64,000 nucleotides of DNA from Marinomonas phaeophyticola (GTDB taxonomy: Bacteria; Pseudomonadota; Gammaproteobacteria; Pseudomonadales; Marinomonadaceae): positions 62,001 through 126,000 of the forward strand of contig NZ_JAPUBN010000020.1 of assembly GCF_026966905.1 (NCBI RefSeq), given 5' to 3'. This document shows positions 1 to 8,699 of the stretch, in pieces (position 1 is the stretch's first letter; every line of letters starts with the position of its first letter). A program made the position numbers and the translations under genes. The notes beneath the pieces are model-generated. The model ran no database searches. It was not told the DNA's origin and worked only from the letters and a program-made list of their open reading frames with translations.

Positions 1-1
1 A

Positions 2-337
2 GCTTATATTATGTTGTTTTTATCTAGCTTAAAGCTGATCTCCTTGATTAGATCGATGAAACGCTTTTCTCTGAGTCAAAATGTAGAGGCTAGAAAGAGG
101 GGGCAATATGCGATTGCAATTGTATTTTTTATTAGTTTTTTCATTTATTTGCTGCTTCTAAATATCGGCGGCTTCTCTTTTTCTATGGTGACATTTGCTT
201 TCTTGGTTTTATCTGGATTTAGTTTGATGAACTTTAATGTCAGTAAACTGCCTTTGATTGTGGCGGTTTCTGTGGTGTTAAGTTTTGGACTTACCTATAT
301 CTTTGCTGACATTTTGAATGTTGTATTACCAGACTAA
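2..337 (+). CDS. tctB: TctB family small membrane subunit of a tripartite tricarboxylate transporter (5' end outside window)
   Basis: This is the C-terminal part of the small membrane subunit of a tripartite tricarboxylate transporter (TTT), which imports carboxylates with TctA and a periplasmic TctC protein. The frame is open to the window edge, so the true start lies upstream; an internal ATG at 11 leaves only 108 residues, while TctB proteins are usually about 150. The visible part has three hydrophobic segments, around residues 34-52, 56-70 and 78-102 counted from that ATG. It ends 15 bases before tctA and shares its operon. TctB sequence is weakly conserved, so the call rests largely on the TctA neighbour. 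The substrate cannot be told. Confidence 0.75.
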   Translation, partial: AYIMLFLSSLKLISLIRSMKRFSLSQNVEARKRGQYAIAIVFFISFFIYLLLLNIGGFSFSMVTFAFLVLSGFSLMNFNVSKLPLIVAVSVVLSFGLTYIFADILNVVLPD

Positions 338-352
338 TAAAGGAGAAAAGGA

Positions 353-1828
353 ATGGAATTACTAAATGCTTTTATTGCTATTGCCAACCCGGTGCCTTTG
401 TTCTTTATTACGCTAGGTGTTTTCTTAGGTATCGTGGTGGGTGCTATCCCAGGTTTAGGTGGTGCGATGCTAATCGCTTTACTCTTACCCGTCACCTTCT
501 ACATGGACAGTTTACTTGCACTGATGTTGCTAGTTTCTATCTATGTTGGCTCCGTTAGCGGCGGGCTAATTACGGCCATTATGTTAAAAATGCCGGGCAC
601 TCCGTCTGCCGTGATGACGGTTATGGACGGTTATCCAATGACCCTGCAAGGTCGTGCTGGTAGGGCGTTGAGTTTAGGCATCATGGCTTCATTTTTTGGG
701 GGGGTTATTTCTTGGCTTTTTCTGGCCTTATTAGCTCCGCCATTGGCTGATTTTGCTTTAAAATTTGGTCCCTATGAATTATTTACCTTGGTGCTTATGG
801 CACTGGTTCTCATTGCTACAATTTCAGGAAAAGAGGTCATTAAAGGGTTATTGGTGGCTTTATTTGGTATGTCCGTTGCTATGGTGGGGACGGATTTCAC
901 ATCTGGAGAAACACGGTTTTACTTTGAGATAGATGAGCTCGCAGCGGGCTTTCAACTGTTACCTGTATTGCTTGGTGTGTTTGTCATTAGCCAAATCATT
1001 GATGATGTAGTGAATGGGGAAAAGCAAGTCGCTCAATATAACGGTCTGCTTAATGAGTTTTTACCTAAAATAAGTGACCTTTCTAAACATGGGGTAAATA
1101 CCATACGCTCCTCTTTTATTGGTACTTGGATTGGTATTTTACCAGGTGTAGGTAGTTCTATTGCGGCCATTGTCGCTTACAGTACCGCTCGCAGTATATC
1201 GAAAACGCCTGAGACATTTGGAACTGGAGAGGAAGCGGGAATTGTGGCGGCGGAGTCATCAAACAACGCATCAGTAAATGGAGCCTTGATTCCACTCATT
1301 ACCCTTGGCATTCCTGGCAGTGTAATTGATTCTATATTGATTGGTGCTCTAGTGATTCATGACTTACAGCCTGGACCGTTATTATTTCAAAATAGCCCAG
1401 AAATTGCTTATGGTGTGATTGCAGCGGCTTTAGTTGCTAATTTGTTGATGGTTGTTGTCATGTTTCTTGGTGTTCGGCCTATTGCAAAAATTGCCGGTAT
1501 CCCTAAAGGGTATTTGTACCCAGCCATAATTGTTTGTTGTGTTATTGGAATTTATTCCTTGTCTAATAACTTGTTTGACGTTTGGGTAATGGTTGGTTTT
1601 GGTATCTTAGGCTACTTTTTTCGTAAGGGAGGCTATCCAGTAGGACCGTTTGTATTAGGTTATATTTTAGCGCCCTTGGCGGAAAAAGAGTTGCGAACCG
1701 GTTTGATGCTTTATGATGGAAGTTTAGCACCTTTGTTTACTCGTCCTATTTCGCTCTTTTTTATTGTACTAACATTCATTTTGGTACTTTGGCCATTGAT
1801 ATATAAATGGAAAGCGGGTGCTAAATAA
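353..1828 (+). CDS. tctA: TctA family large permease subunit of a tripartite tricarboxylate transporter
   Basis: Large integral membrane subunit (491 aa, normal for the family) that carries solute across the inner membrane together with TctB and a TctC binding protein, driven by an ion gradient. The protein is hydrophobic throughout. It has the family's two glycine-rich repeats: VGAIPGLGGAMLIALLLP near residue 30 and GILPGVGSSIAAIVAYSTAR near 258, each at the start of a homologous half. A segment near 295-325 (EAGIVAAESSNNASVNGALI) is also typical. The start is well supported by AAGGAG just upstream. No TctC gene follows; it may lie upstream of the window. A perfect hairpin terminator closes the operon. 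Confidence 0.93.
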   Translation: MELLNAFIAIANPVPLFFITLGVFLGIVVGAIPGLGGAMLIALLLPVTFYMDSLLALMLLVSIYVGSVSGGLITAIMLKMPGTPSAVMTVMDGYPMTLQGRAGRALSLGIMASFFGGVISWLFLALLAPPLADFALKFGPYELFTLVLMALVLIATISGKEVIKGLLVALFGMSVAMVGTDFTSGETRFYFEIDELAAGFQLLPVLLGVFVISQIIDDVVNGEKQVAQYNGLLNEFLPKISDLSKHGVNTIRSSFIGTWIGILPGVGSSIAAIVAYSTARSISKTPETFGTGEEAGIVAAESSNNASVNGALIPLITLGIPGSVIDSILIGALVIHDLQPGPLLFQNSPEIAYGVIAAALVANLLMVVVMFLGVRPIAKIAGIPKGYLYPAIIVCCVIGIYSLSNNLFDVWVMVGFGILGYFFRKGGYPVGPFVLGYILAPLAEKELRTGLMLYDGSLAPLFTRPISLFFIVLTFILVLWPLIYKWKAGAK

Positions 1829-1851
1829 CGCTTTTGGTTTTACCATACACC

Positions 1852-1890
1852 ATAAAACCGTGTTTATAGAGGTTATAAACACGGTTTTAT
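1852..1890. terminator. Bidirectional hairpin terminator between tctA and ggt
   Basis: A perfect 17-bp inverted repeat (1852-1868 and 1874-1890) with a 5-base loop. It carries an A/T-rich outer stem, giving TTTTAT on either strand. It lies between the convergent tctA and ggt genes and can serve both. Confidence 0.85.
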
Positions 1891-1907
1891 TTGAGCTATG
1901 TGATAGA

Positions 1908-3674
1908 TTACTCTCCTAGAACAATTCCTTCACGTCTAGGATCTGCGCCTCCTAAAAGCTTACCTTCCTGTACTAATATACCTTGAATGCCTGAATTTAA
2001 ATCACGGACATTGACTTTGAATCCCATGGCCGTTAATGGTGCTTCAAAGGACTCAGCGGAAGTGCCTTTCTCTAGATCATAAGTACCAAAGCGATTTAAC
2101 ATGTTTGGTAGACTAATTGCTGACTGTATGTCCATACCCCATTCCATGTGAGCGATTAAAGTTTTAGACACATAACCAATGATGCGTGATCCGCCAGGAG
2201 AACCGACGACTAGATAGGGGCGTCCTTCTTTCATTACAATGGTAGGAGACATAGATGAACGAGGGCGTTTACCCGGTTCTATGCGATTCGCAATAGGATA
2301 GCCATCTTGATGGCTCTTAAAGGAAAAGTCAGTTAACTCATTATTTAATAAAAAGCCGTTGCTCATTACATTTGAGCCAAAACCATTTTCAATGGTCGTC
2401 GTGACAGATACGGCATTGCCTTCGGCATCGACAATGGATATGTGGCTGGTAGAAGGAAGTTCAATGGATATGTCATCTGCTAAGGCAATAGGTTGTGCCC
2501 ATTCAGGTTCGCCGGCCGATACTGAGTCGAGGGCTGTTCCTGGTGTAATTAGCTTGGCGCGACTTTCTAAGTAATCCGCGTCTAGTAAGCCAGCAGGCAT
2601 AGGAACAAAGTCGGTATCCGCCATGTAGCGTCCACGATCAGCAAAGGCTAAACGAGAGGCATCCCCTATAATTTGCCATGCTTCGGTTGATTCGGCTCCC
2701 ATGCTAGCCAGGTCAAAGTGACTGGTAATACCTAATATTTGACCAACTGTCAGTGCTCCAGAACTTGGTGGTCCCATGCCGCAAATGTCGAATTCCTTAT
2801 ATTCAAGACAGGTTGGCGCTCTTTCTTTTATGGTATAGCTAGTAAAATCAGTTTTTGATAATACTCCTGGGTTATCATCGATACCACGGACTTTTTTTAC
2901 TATATCATCGGCAATATAGCCCGTATAAAATGCATTGGCGCCTTGGGTTGCAAGAGTGACTAAGGTATCGGCATATGCTTTATTTTTTAATAAGCGGCCT
3001 TCTTTTAGCGCATTACCATCTGAGTCAAAAAAATAGGCTCGTGTTTCAGGGTAGCGGCTAAGGCGACTTTTACTTCCTTCTATCGAGCTGGATAGGCGTT
3101 CAGATACAGGAAAACCATTGCGAGCCGTTTCTAATGCTGGTTGCAATAATTGATGCCATGATAAACGTCCGTATTTATCGTGTAAGCTCCCCATTAGTTT
3201 TACTGTGCCAGGTGTACCAACTGAACGACCACCAACAACAGCATCATAAAATTTTAAGGGTTTACCATTTTCATCTTGGAATAATTCAGGAGTGGCTTCG
3301 ATAGGTGCTGTTTCACGACCGTCGAAGGTGGTTAGCTGTTTTGATTTAGCGTCGTAATAAACCACAAAGGCTCCGCCCCCAAGTCCTGATGATTGTGGCT
3401 CAACTAAACCAAGCATCATTTGCACAGCAACAAGAGCATCAATCGCAGATCCACCTGCTTTCAATACATCGTAACCCGCTTGAGTGGCTAATGGATTGGC
3501 CGCTGCTACCATGAATTTATCAGATTCAACAAGATTCTTTTCTATAATTCCGCTCGATGCCTCGGGGGAAACGGCATCCGCTGTCTGTGCGGCTGAAAAT
3601 GAAACTGAAGACATACTTAGCATAAGACTGGTAAAGCTGATGCTAACGACTAACTTTTTTAAAGGTAATGCCAT
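1908..3674 (-). CDS. ggt: Gamma-glutamyltransferase / glutathione hydrolase
   Basis: Periplasmic enzyme that cleaves gamma-glutamyl bonds of glutathione and related compounds and can transfer the glutamyl group to acceptors. The 588-aa precursor begins with a signal peptide (MALPLKKLVVSISF, then a hydrophobic stretch). The autoprocessing site and nucleophile are visible as LPSTSHISIVDAEGNAVS, with Thr409 expected to become the N-terminus of the small subunit. The oxyanion-loop SPGGSRII segment lies near residue 500. A longer frame reaches 3725, but the ATG at 3674 is preceded by GGAAGAG at proper spacing and starts exactly at the signal peptide, so that start is used. It is transcribed convergently with tctA. 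A role in glutathione recycling as an amino-acid source is inferred. Confidence 0.95.
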   Translation of the reverse strand: MALPLKKLVVSISFTSLMLSMSSVSFSAAQTADAVSPEASSGIIEKNLVESDKFMVAAANPLATQAGYDVLKAGGSAIDALVAVQMMLGLVEPQSSGLGGGAFVVYYDAKSKQLTTFDGRETAPIEATPELFQDENGKPLKFYDAVVGGRSVGTPGTVKLMGSLHDKYGRLSWHQLLQPALETARNGFPVSERLSSSIEGSKSRLSRYPETRAYFFDSDGNALKEGRLLKNKAYADTLVTLATQGANAFYTGYIADDIVKKVRGIDDNPGVLSKTDFTSYTIKERAPTCLEYKEFDICGMGPPSSGALTVGQILGITSHFDLASMGAESTEAWQIIGDASRLAFADRGRYMADTDFVPMPAGLLDADYLESRAKLITPGTALDSVSAGEPEWAQPIALADDISIELPSTSHISIVDAEGNAVSVTTTIENGFGSNVMSNGFLLNNELTDFSFKSHQDGYPIANRIEPGKRPRSSMSPTIVMKEGRPYLVVGSPGGSRIIGYVSKTLIAHMEWGMDIQSAISLPNMLNRFGTYDLEKGTSAESFEAPLTAMGFKVNVRDLNSGIQGILVQEGKLLGGADPRREGIVLGE

Positions 3675-3783
3675 TTTACTCTTCCTTTTTCGTTTTTTGT
3701 TATCGTGTAATTGATCAAAGCACACTTTAATTAGATTGCAAAGAAAGAAAAAATGGCTAAAGAATGGATAGCATCTATGTAGG

Positions 3784-4263
3784 TCAGTTTAATGCGGAAC
3801 TGATTTCTTGAGCCCATGCTTTGTTTGCTTGACTTTGAAATGTTTTCCAGTCTCCACGTAGCCAGCGCTGACGTCCCGGTTCTGCATAGAAAAGGTATAG
3901 TTGATCGCCAAAAAATTCCCATACAGAGCCATCTGTATTTATTAACCCTTCGCCTAAACTAAGTGCATTAGCGCAATATCCATTGTATTTTGGAATATAA
4001 GATGTGGGCGAGTCTGCAAATTTATTCGCGGAACTCTGACTGGCAAAATGCCATTCGGCGCCTTCCCAAACAACCGTATAACGCGATAGCCCTTTTGTTA
4101 TTGGAGAGTGACCTTCATTTACGGTTTCATAATATGCTGTAGCATCGTGTCCTCCAATGGCCGTATTAGACCAGAGTCCTGTGCTCACAGGTTGGCCCGC
4201 GAAAGCCTGCCCAAGGAAAAGAGCGCTAAGGAACAAGGTAGATATTAAGGGAAATAATTTCAT
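3784..4263 (-). CDS. Exported YHS-domain protein
   Basis: A 159-aa protein with a signal peptide (MKLFPLISTLFLSALFLGQ, cleavage probably after AFA). It is followed by a YHS-type domain: GGHDATAYYETV, then the segment with WHFASQSSANKFADSPTSYI and YNGYCANALS. YHS domains are short modules thought to bind metal; this exported form is common in proteobacteria and its function is not established. The ATG at 4263 is chosen over the longer frame start at 4329, because AGGACAG precedes it and the signal peptide begins there. It lies about 110 bases upstream of ggt on the same strand; co-transcription is possible but not shown. Confidence 0.8.
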   Translation of the reverse strand: MKLFPLISTLFLSALFLGQAFAGQPVSTGLWSNTAIGGHDATAYYETVNEGHSPITKGLSRYTVVWEGAEWHFASQSSANKFADSPTSYIPKYNGYCANALSLGEGLINTDGSVWEFFGDQLYLFYAEPGRQRWLRGDWKTFQSQANKAWAQEISSALN

Positions 4264-4366
4264 AACACTGTCCTTTTTTATTTGTCTGTGGATGGAAATG
4301 GTGTTTCTAGTACCGATTAAAATAGACATATTAAATACGGCTTTGCTCCTCCCAACCTAATAGACG

Positions 4367-4909
4367 TTAGTATTGATCAGGGTGCAGGAAGGGCGCCATG
4401 GCTAGAATCAGGGCTTCTGTATAGGTGCTGGTTCGTGTGGCATTGTTGTTAGTGAGTAACCCAATGGCCCCACCTTGTTGCTTTATATTGTGGGTGTGAA
4501 AGCGTTGATCCATTACATGGCCCAGCTCTTTACCATCAGCAAGGTCATTATAAATAGACCTAGGTAATGGTAAGCGGGCACTGCATCCAACGCTTTGTTT
4601 TTCGTGATGAAGAATGGCAACGTAGGCAAAGGTAGCTGGGCCATCTTCAAATAAATCTACACCGCCTTCAAATGCGATAAAGTAATCCATTCGATCTTCT
4701 GGTTTACTTTGTTGTTTACAAAATAAGGCTCTATTCAACGCCCCTTCACGGGTTGATTTTGACGTCATTGGTTGATCCGCCACTCCGGAGGGGGCTTTTA
4801 TTCCTCGGCAATGCATTTTGTGTTCAGGGTAGAGTTGAGACATGGCTTTTTGAACCGCATTCACTTTTACCGGGTTCATTGAACCAACAACCACATTTAG
4901 AGTCTTCAT
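4367..4909 (-). CDS. yjjX: Non-canonical purine NTP phosphatase (inosine/xanthosine triphosphatase)
   Basis: House-cleaning phosphatase of the YjjX family that hydrolyses ITP and XTP and so keeps deaminated purines out of nucleic acids. The 180 residues (E. coli about 170) start with the nucleotide-binding loop VVGSMNPVKVNAV. They continue with STREGALNRA and the acidic AFEGGVD segment near residue 80. IGLLTNNNATRTSTYTEAL near the C-terminus is also characteristic. The cytosolic location follows from the lack of a signal peptide. It is a single gene with a 229-base gap to the lipase gene. Confidence 0.9.
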   Translation of the reverse strand: MKTLNVVVGSMNPVKVNAVQKAMSQLYPEHKMHCRGIKAPSGVADQPMTSKSTREGALNRALFCKQQSKPEDRMDYFIAFEGGVDLFEDGPATFAYVAILHHEKQSVGCSARLPLPRSIYNDLADGKELGHVMDQRFHTHNIKQQGGAIGLLTNNNATRTSTYTEALILAMAPFLHPDQY

Positions 4910-5076
4910 CTTTTTAGAGCCTTTTATAGGTATTATTGATTACCTTTGATAACGCAGAAATAGTCAGTCTTCATTGTTCACTATTTCGGCCAGTGAGGTA
5001 AGAGGGAAATTGAAGGATATTTGAATTTGCCAGATATATCCTTTGTTGCATCAAATAAGGTAAATGGTTTTTCAAT

Positions 5077-5114
5077 TTTGGCTCCTCTTATTGTACATAG
5101 TCGAAGGAGCCAAA
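5077..5114. repeat. 10-bp perfect inverted repeat 3' of the lipase gene
   Basis: The arms TTTGGCTCCT (5077-5086) and AGGAGCCAAA (5105-5114) are separated by 18 bases. It lies 25 bases downstream of the lipase stop on the minus strand. There is no U-tract after the stem on that strand, so it could be a 3' mRNA-stabilising hairpin or a weak terminator. Confidence 0.4.
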
Positions 5115-5138
5115 TTAACGAGAGTGATCTAAGGTCTA

Positions 5139-5957
5139 TTAGTCGCTTTCCAGTTGCCATTTGGTAATAGCGTTTAAATAGTGTTCCATTCCATGATCCT
5201 CAATACCATCAAAGCCTTTTTCCTGAGCTGCGCTTATTGCTCCATCAAAATAATCGATAAAACGGAACCAATATCCTGGCTCTTGGTGAATGGTTTTTTC
5301 TTCAGAAATGTAAAAATAACGGCCTACATGACTGTAGCCCATCATCCTTGATGGGATTCGTGTCACGATATCGTTATTGTTATGAAAGCGGAAAAAACGG
5401 TCCTTGCATTCCATGTTGTAAATCTGAGCGGTATGGCGAGAGACAACTCTTGGTTGGCCAAATGTATAAACACTGGTAAAAGGCTCATCTAAATGGATAA
5501 ATTTTGCGGCTGCAATGGTAGCCATTGCTCCACCTAAGCTGTGACCGGTAAAGAAAAGAGGACGTTTTTTGATTTTCTGTAGAAGGCAATAGGTTTTGTA
5601 AAGTGGGTACCAGACATCATCTAGGGAATGCCAAAAGCCTCGGTGGAATTCTCCGAATAACTCTTTGGTAGAAAAGGCATTCATATTATCTAACCAGTCG
5701 GCCATTTCATCAGTGCCTCTAAACGCCATACAGAGATAGTGTTCATGCTCTATCAAAATGGCTTGCGCACTCTTTTTATTCACACCAAAAACGGAAATGA
5801 ATTTATGATCGTCTGCTTTGAGGTTCATTAGAATAGCGTCATTATCTGGTGTTGGATTGTCTGTAGAGGTTGAAAGGTAAGCTTCACTGGCTAGTCTTGC
5901 CATCCAGTAAGCATTGCCTGCATCCAATGAGGTTTTGTAGGGAGTGACTTTTTTCAT
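5139..5957 (-). CDS. Class 3 lipase family alpha/beta hydrolase
   Basis: A 272-aa member of the fungal-type lipase (class 3) family. It carries the nucleophile elbow GHSLGGAM with Ser near residue 140, an upstream CMAFRGTDEMADWLDN segment that forms the oxyanion region, and a likely catalytic Asp/His further on (NNNDIVTRIP, GYSHVGRYFY). No signal peptide is seen, so it is either cytosolic or exported by a dedicated system. A good AAGGAAG precedes the start. It is divergent from the LysR-type regulator at 6185, which is a plausible regulator of it. The lipid substrate is unknown. Confidence 0.87.
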   Translation of the reverse strand: MKKVTPYKTSLDAGNAYWMARLASEAYLSTSTDNPTPDNDAILMNLKADDHKFISVFGVNKKSAQAILIEHEHYLCMAFRGTDEMADWLDNMNAFSTKELFGEFHRGFWHSLDDVWYPLYKTYCLLQKIKKRPLFFTGHSLGGAMATIAAAKFIHLDEPFTSVYTFGQPRVVSRHTAQIYNMECKDRFFRFHNNNDIVTRIPSRMMGYSHVGRYFYISEEKTIHQEPGYWFRFIDYFDGAISAAQEKGFDGIEDHGMEHYLNAITKWQLESD

Positions 5958-6184
5958 TTTTATACTTCCTTATAAATAAAGTGATTAATATTGTAAATCA
6001 ATGTGCTGATCAATAAATGATCATCTGTTTGATTTTAATAAATTATAGAAAGTAAAAAGAGTGAGTGGGGAAAAAGTAAAACATTATTTTCAAATGCTAT
6101 TTTTTGTTATTCTCTTTATGGCTATTTAAATCACTCCATAAAGGGGTGGGAGTAATGAATTTACATTTGTTGATAGGGTTTTGT

Positions 6185-7135
6185 ATGGATATGGCGGCTA
6201 GGCTTGAGCTTTTTATTGATATTGTTCAGCAAGGAAACTTTTCTAAAGGAGCGGCTTTACACAACATGGAGCGTTCTATTGTTTCAAAGCAAATAAAAGC
6301 ATTAGAAGCCGATTTAGGTGTTCGCCTATTAAATCGCTCGACTCGTTCTTTATCTCTTACTGATGCAGGTAAAGAGATTTATAAACAAGCTGAAATAGTG
6401 CGTGATGCCTTAATAAATACAAGAAAAGTGGCAGAGTCTTTTCATTCGGAACCTAAAGGGGTTATTCGAGTGACTAGCTATACTGTATTTGGACAATTGT
6501 ACCTTCGTAAAGCCATTAATATTTTTATGAAACGCTACCCTAAAACTTCAGTGGAATTGGTACTAGATGATAGGCGTTTGGATATCATAGGGGAACAATT
6601 TGATGTTACTTTTAGAATTGGTCCTTTAAAGGATTCGAGTTTTATCGTGAAAAAAATTGGCTCTATTAGCCCTGTTATTCTGGCATCTGAAACCTTTATT
6701 CAAGAGTATGGCTTACCTGAAACACTAGAGGAATTATTATTATTGCCCGCGATTAGTTATGCTAACAATGAGTTAAATTTAAATAAAATTACTATTAGTG
6801 AAACACCATCCAGTCAAAAAGTTGTTAAAAGGAATATGCTTTCTCGATTTAAAGCGAATGATGTGAAATCGCTTATTAGTGCCATTGAAGAGGGTATTGG
6901 GTATTCCATTGTGCCTTTATCAAATCTGGAAGGACCTATTAAAGAAAAAGGTCTCGTCCCCCTATTAACAGACTACAAATTAATAGCCGACGCGGATGGT
7001 ATTTATGTTGCCTATCCTCATAGAAATCCTGCGCCAATGGTCAAGTTATTAATTGAAACCGTACAGGAAGTTATAGGAACGCCACCTATCTGGGAAACCT
7101 ATATTGAAAATTATCTCTCCTATTATCAACAATAA
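6185..7135 (+). CDS. LysR-family transcriptional regulator
   Basis: A 316-aa regulator with an N-terminal winged helix-turn-helix (ARLELFIDIVQQGNFSKGA to LLNRSTRSLSLTDAG) and a periplasmic-binding-protein-like effector domain from about residue 90. The frame could begin at 6104 or 6155. The ATG at 6185 is preferred because LysR proteins normally start 5-10 residues before the LxxF motif, although the ATG at 6155 has a slightly better GGGAG. It is divergent from the lipase gene across about 230 A/T-rich bases, the usual arrangement for a LysR protein and its target. The downstream barrel protein is a second candidate target. The effector is unknown. Confidence 0.88.
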   Translation: MDMAARLELFIDIVQQGNFSKGAALHNMERSIVSKQIKALEADLGVRLLNRSTRSLSLTDAGKEIYKQAEIVRDALINTRKVAESFHSEPKGVIRVTSYTVFGQLYLRKAINIFMKRYPKTSVELVLDDRRLDIIGEQFDVTFRIGPLKDSSFIVKKIGSISPVILASETFIQEYGLPETLEELLLLPAISYANNELNLNKITISETPSSQKVVKRNMLSRFKANDVKSLISAIEEGIGYSIVPLSNLEGPIKEKGLVPLLTDYKLIADADGIYVAYPHRNPAPMVKLLIETVQEVIGTPPIWETYIENYLSYYQQ

Positions 7136-7264
7136 TGATTGTTTTTAATTATTTGATTAGTTACTGCATTCTCATCTAGAATACTAACTCAATTCTGTAA
7201 ATACTTTATTTGTTTTACATGACCAATTCATCGTTTGTTCGTTTGCCTAAAATGGAAGTTTTGT

Positions 7265-7771
7265 ATGTTTAAGAAACTATTAATAACATCGTCACTAATT
7301 GCTCTCTCAACGGTAGCCAGTGCTGACAGCTATCTTAGAGGCTCAATGGGGCAAACTGACTATGAAAACTGGGGATACAAAGATACCTCTTACGGTGTTT
7401 CTATCGCTGATAAATATAACGAATATATCGGTGCAGAGCTTTCTTACCACGATTTAGGTACTTTAGAAAATACTGTTTTTACCAGTGTGCAAACATTTGA
7501 GGTTGAGGGATTTAACCTTTCCGTCGTCGGTTTTATTCCAGTAAATGATCGATTGGATTTATTTGGTAAAGTGGGTGTCTTTAATTGGGATTCCACACTG
7601 AATAACGGTGCTGGCACAGTATTGAGAAAAGATGGGCGAGACGTCAGTGCTGGAATTGGCGCTGTGTATAGGTTCGGTGACTATCTTGGGGTTGCGTTAG
7701 AGTATCAACGATTTGAACTCGATTCTGTTTCAGCTGAAAACATATCACTTGGTTTAAATATCGAGTTTTAA
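7265..7771 (+). CDS. Small outer-membrane beta-barrel protein
   Basis: A 168-aa protein with a signal peptide (MFKKLLITSSLIALSTVASA) followed by alternating amphipathic strands and a C-terminal aromatic-rich strand ending SLGLNIEF, whose terminal Phe is the BAM recognition residue. The pattern GxSLADKYNEYIGAELSY and LGVALEYQRF is that of eight-stranded OmpA/OmpW-like porin-family barrels. The ATG at 7265 is chosen over a frame start at 7235, because GGAAG precedes it and the signal peptide starts there. The exact family and ligand are not recognised. Confidence 0.75.
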   Translation: MFKKLLITSSLIALSTVASADSYLRGSMGQTDYENWGYKDTSYGVSIADKYNEYIGAELSYHDLGTLENTVFTSVQTFEVEGFNLSVVGFIPVNDRLDLFGKVGVFNWDSTLNNGAGTVLRKDGRDVSAGIGAVYRFGDYLGVALEYQRFELDSVSAENISLGLNIEF

Positions 7772-7785
7772 ATGTATTGTTCTGC

Positions 7786-7819
7786 TTTTGCCGCCTATTT
7801 TATTTGCAAGGCGGCGAAA
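7786..7819. terminator. Hairpin between convergent barrel and GFA genes
   Basis: A stem of about 11 bp (TTTTGCCGCCT paired with AGGCGGCGAAA, one G-U) with a 12-base loop, between two convergent genes. It has no clear U-tract on either strand, so terminator function is plausible but unproven. Confidence 0.4.
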
Positions 7820-7835
7820 CGAACTACGTCATTCT

Positions 7836-8267
7836 CTATGTTTGCCGTGGCTTCAGCTCTGACGGCCTACTTGGTTCAAACTCTTCATACCTCGGCAGAT
7901 CGGCATCTAGATCTTCCCAATTGGCTTTTGATGTAACAAAATTATGGGACATAGGACGTTCTGTTATATCAGAATCTATTAACCCTAATCGTATTCTTAG
8001 CTTAGATGGATTGTCATCATTTGAGCTATATATAGGAGAACCGCACAGGGAGCAAAAGTGTCGATGCCTTCCTGGTTTTGGTGAAAAGCGAGTTAACACT
8101 TCCTTCCCTGTTATCACGCTAAACTCGACGGTATTAATAAAGCCATTAGTAGCAAAGGCCGTACCGCTGTTTTTACGACAGAGTGAGCAATGACAATGAA
8201 TGATATTACTGATTTTGCCGTTAATTTGAATTTGAACGGCTTTACATAAACACGCCCCTAAATACAT
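7836..8267 (-). CDS. GFA-family (Mss4-fold) zinc protein
   Basis: A 143-aa protein of the family named after glutathione-dependent formaldehyde-activating enzyme; most members have no proven activity. The zinc-binding cysteines are all present: ACLCKAVQ at the N-terminus, HCHCSLCRKNSGTAF near residue 25, and FCSLCGSPIYSS near residue 71. AAGGAAAAG precedes the ATG. It is divergent from the ParD-like/map pair. Formaldehyde or glutathione chemistry should not be assumed from the family name. Confidence 0.83.
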   Translation of the reverse strand: MYLGACLCKAVQIQINGKISNIIHCHCSLCRKNSGTAFATNGFINTVEFSVITGKEVLTRFSPKPGRHRHFCSLCGSPIYSSNDDNPSKLRIRLGLIDSDITERPMSHNFVTSKANWEDLDADLPRYEEFEPSRPSELKPRQT

Positions 8268-8325
8268 ACCTTTTCCTTCTTATTTTTCTGACTAGAATGA
8301 GTTTAGCATTATCGACGCTTTTCAT

Positions 8326-8360
8326 ATATTTCATCGACTGTAAAAAAGTCAATGAAATAT
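8326..8360. promoter_or_regulatory. 14-bp imperfect palindrome, candidate operator for the ParD-like/map pair
   Basis: The arms ATATTTCATCGACT (8326-8339) and AGTCAATGAAATAT (8347-8360) match with one mismatch around a 7-base centre. The element is flanked by near-direct repeats GTTTAGCATT (8301-8310) and GGTTAGCATT (8361-8370). It lies in the divergent gap, about 105 bases before the ParD-like start. Ribbon-helix-helix antitoxins usually autoregulate on such palindromes; that link is inferred. Confidence 0.45.
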
Positions 8361-8465
8361 GGTTAGCATTTTTTACTTACTGAAATTGTAGAATAGACTT
8401 TTAATGTATTTGATTTGTAGTAATATATAGCATTGTGTAGTTATATGTATTCTATAGGAAGCAAT

Positions 8466-8699
8466 ATGGGCATAGTAAAAATTTCAGATGATTTACATGA
8501 TGAATTGCGCAAATACAGTAACGTCATGTCTCGATCAATCAACTCTCAGGCAGAGTTTTGGCTGAAAATGGGGCGCTTAGCAGAGCTAAATCCAACCCTA
8601 ACGTTTCATGAAATTCTTAAGCAAGAGTTACTAAGAGAGCAAGCCGTTTTTGATCATTCTGACTCAGAATTGAAAAAGTTAGAGGTGGTAAATGAGTGA
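8466..8699 (+). CDS. ParD-like ribbon-helix-helix protein
   Basis: A 77-aa protein resembling the ParD-like family, assigned to type II antitoxins. It starts with a beta-strand/helix pattern (MGIVKISDDLHDELRKYSNV) followed by MSRSINSQAEFWLKMGRLAE, where the family's second helix and dimer interface lie. The ATG at 8466 follows AGGAAG, while the longer frame start at 8433 has no such site. Its stop overlaps the start of the methionine aminopeptidase gene by 8 bases, so the two are translationally coupled. No RelE/ParE toxin gene is adjacent; the partner position is taken by the peptidase. It may be an antitoxin-like autoregulator rather than a true antitoxin. Confidence 0.75.
   Translation: MGIVKISDDLHDELRKYSNVMSRSINSQAEFWLKMGRLAELNPTLTFHEILKQELLREQAVFDHSDSELKKLEVVNE

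Noticed and set aside
7777..8193. 138-aa open frame opposite the GFA gene
   Set aside because: It overlaps the GFA-family gene almost completely on the other strand; the GFA frame has full zinc motifs and a good ribosome site.
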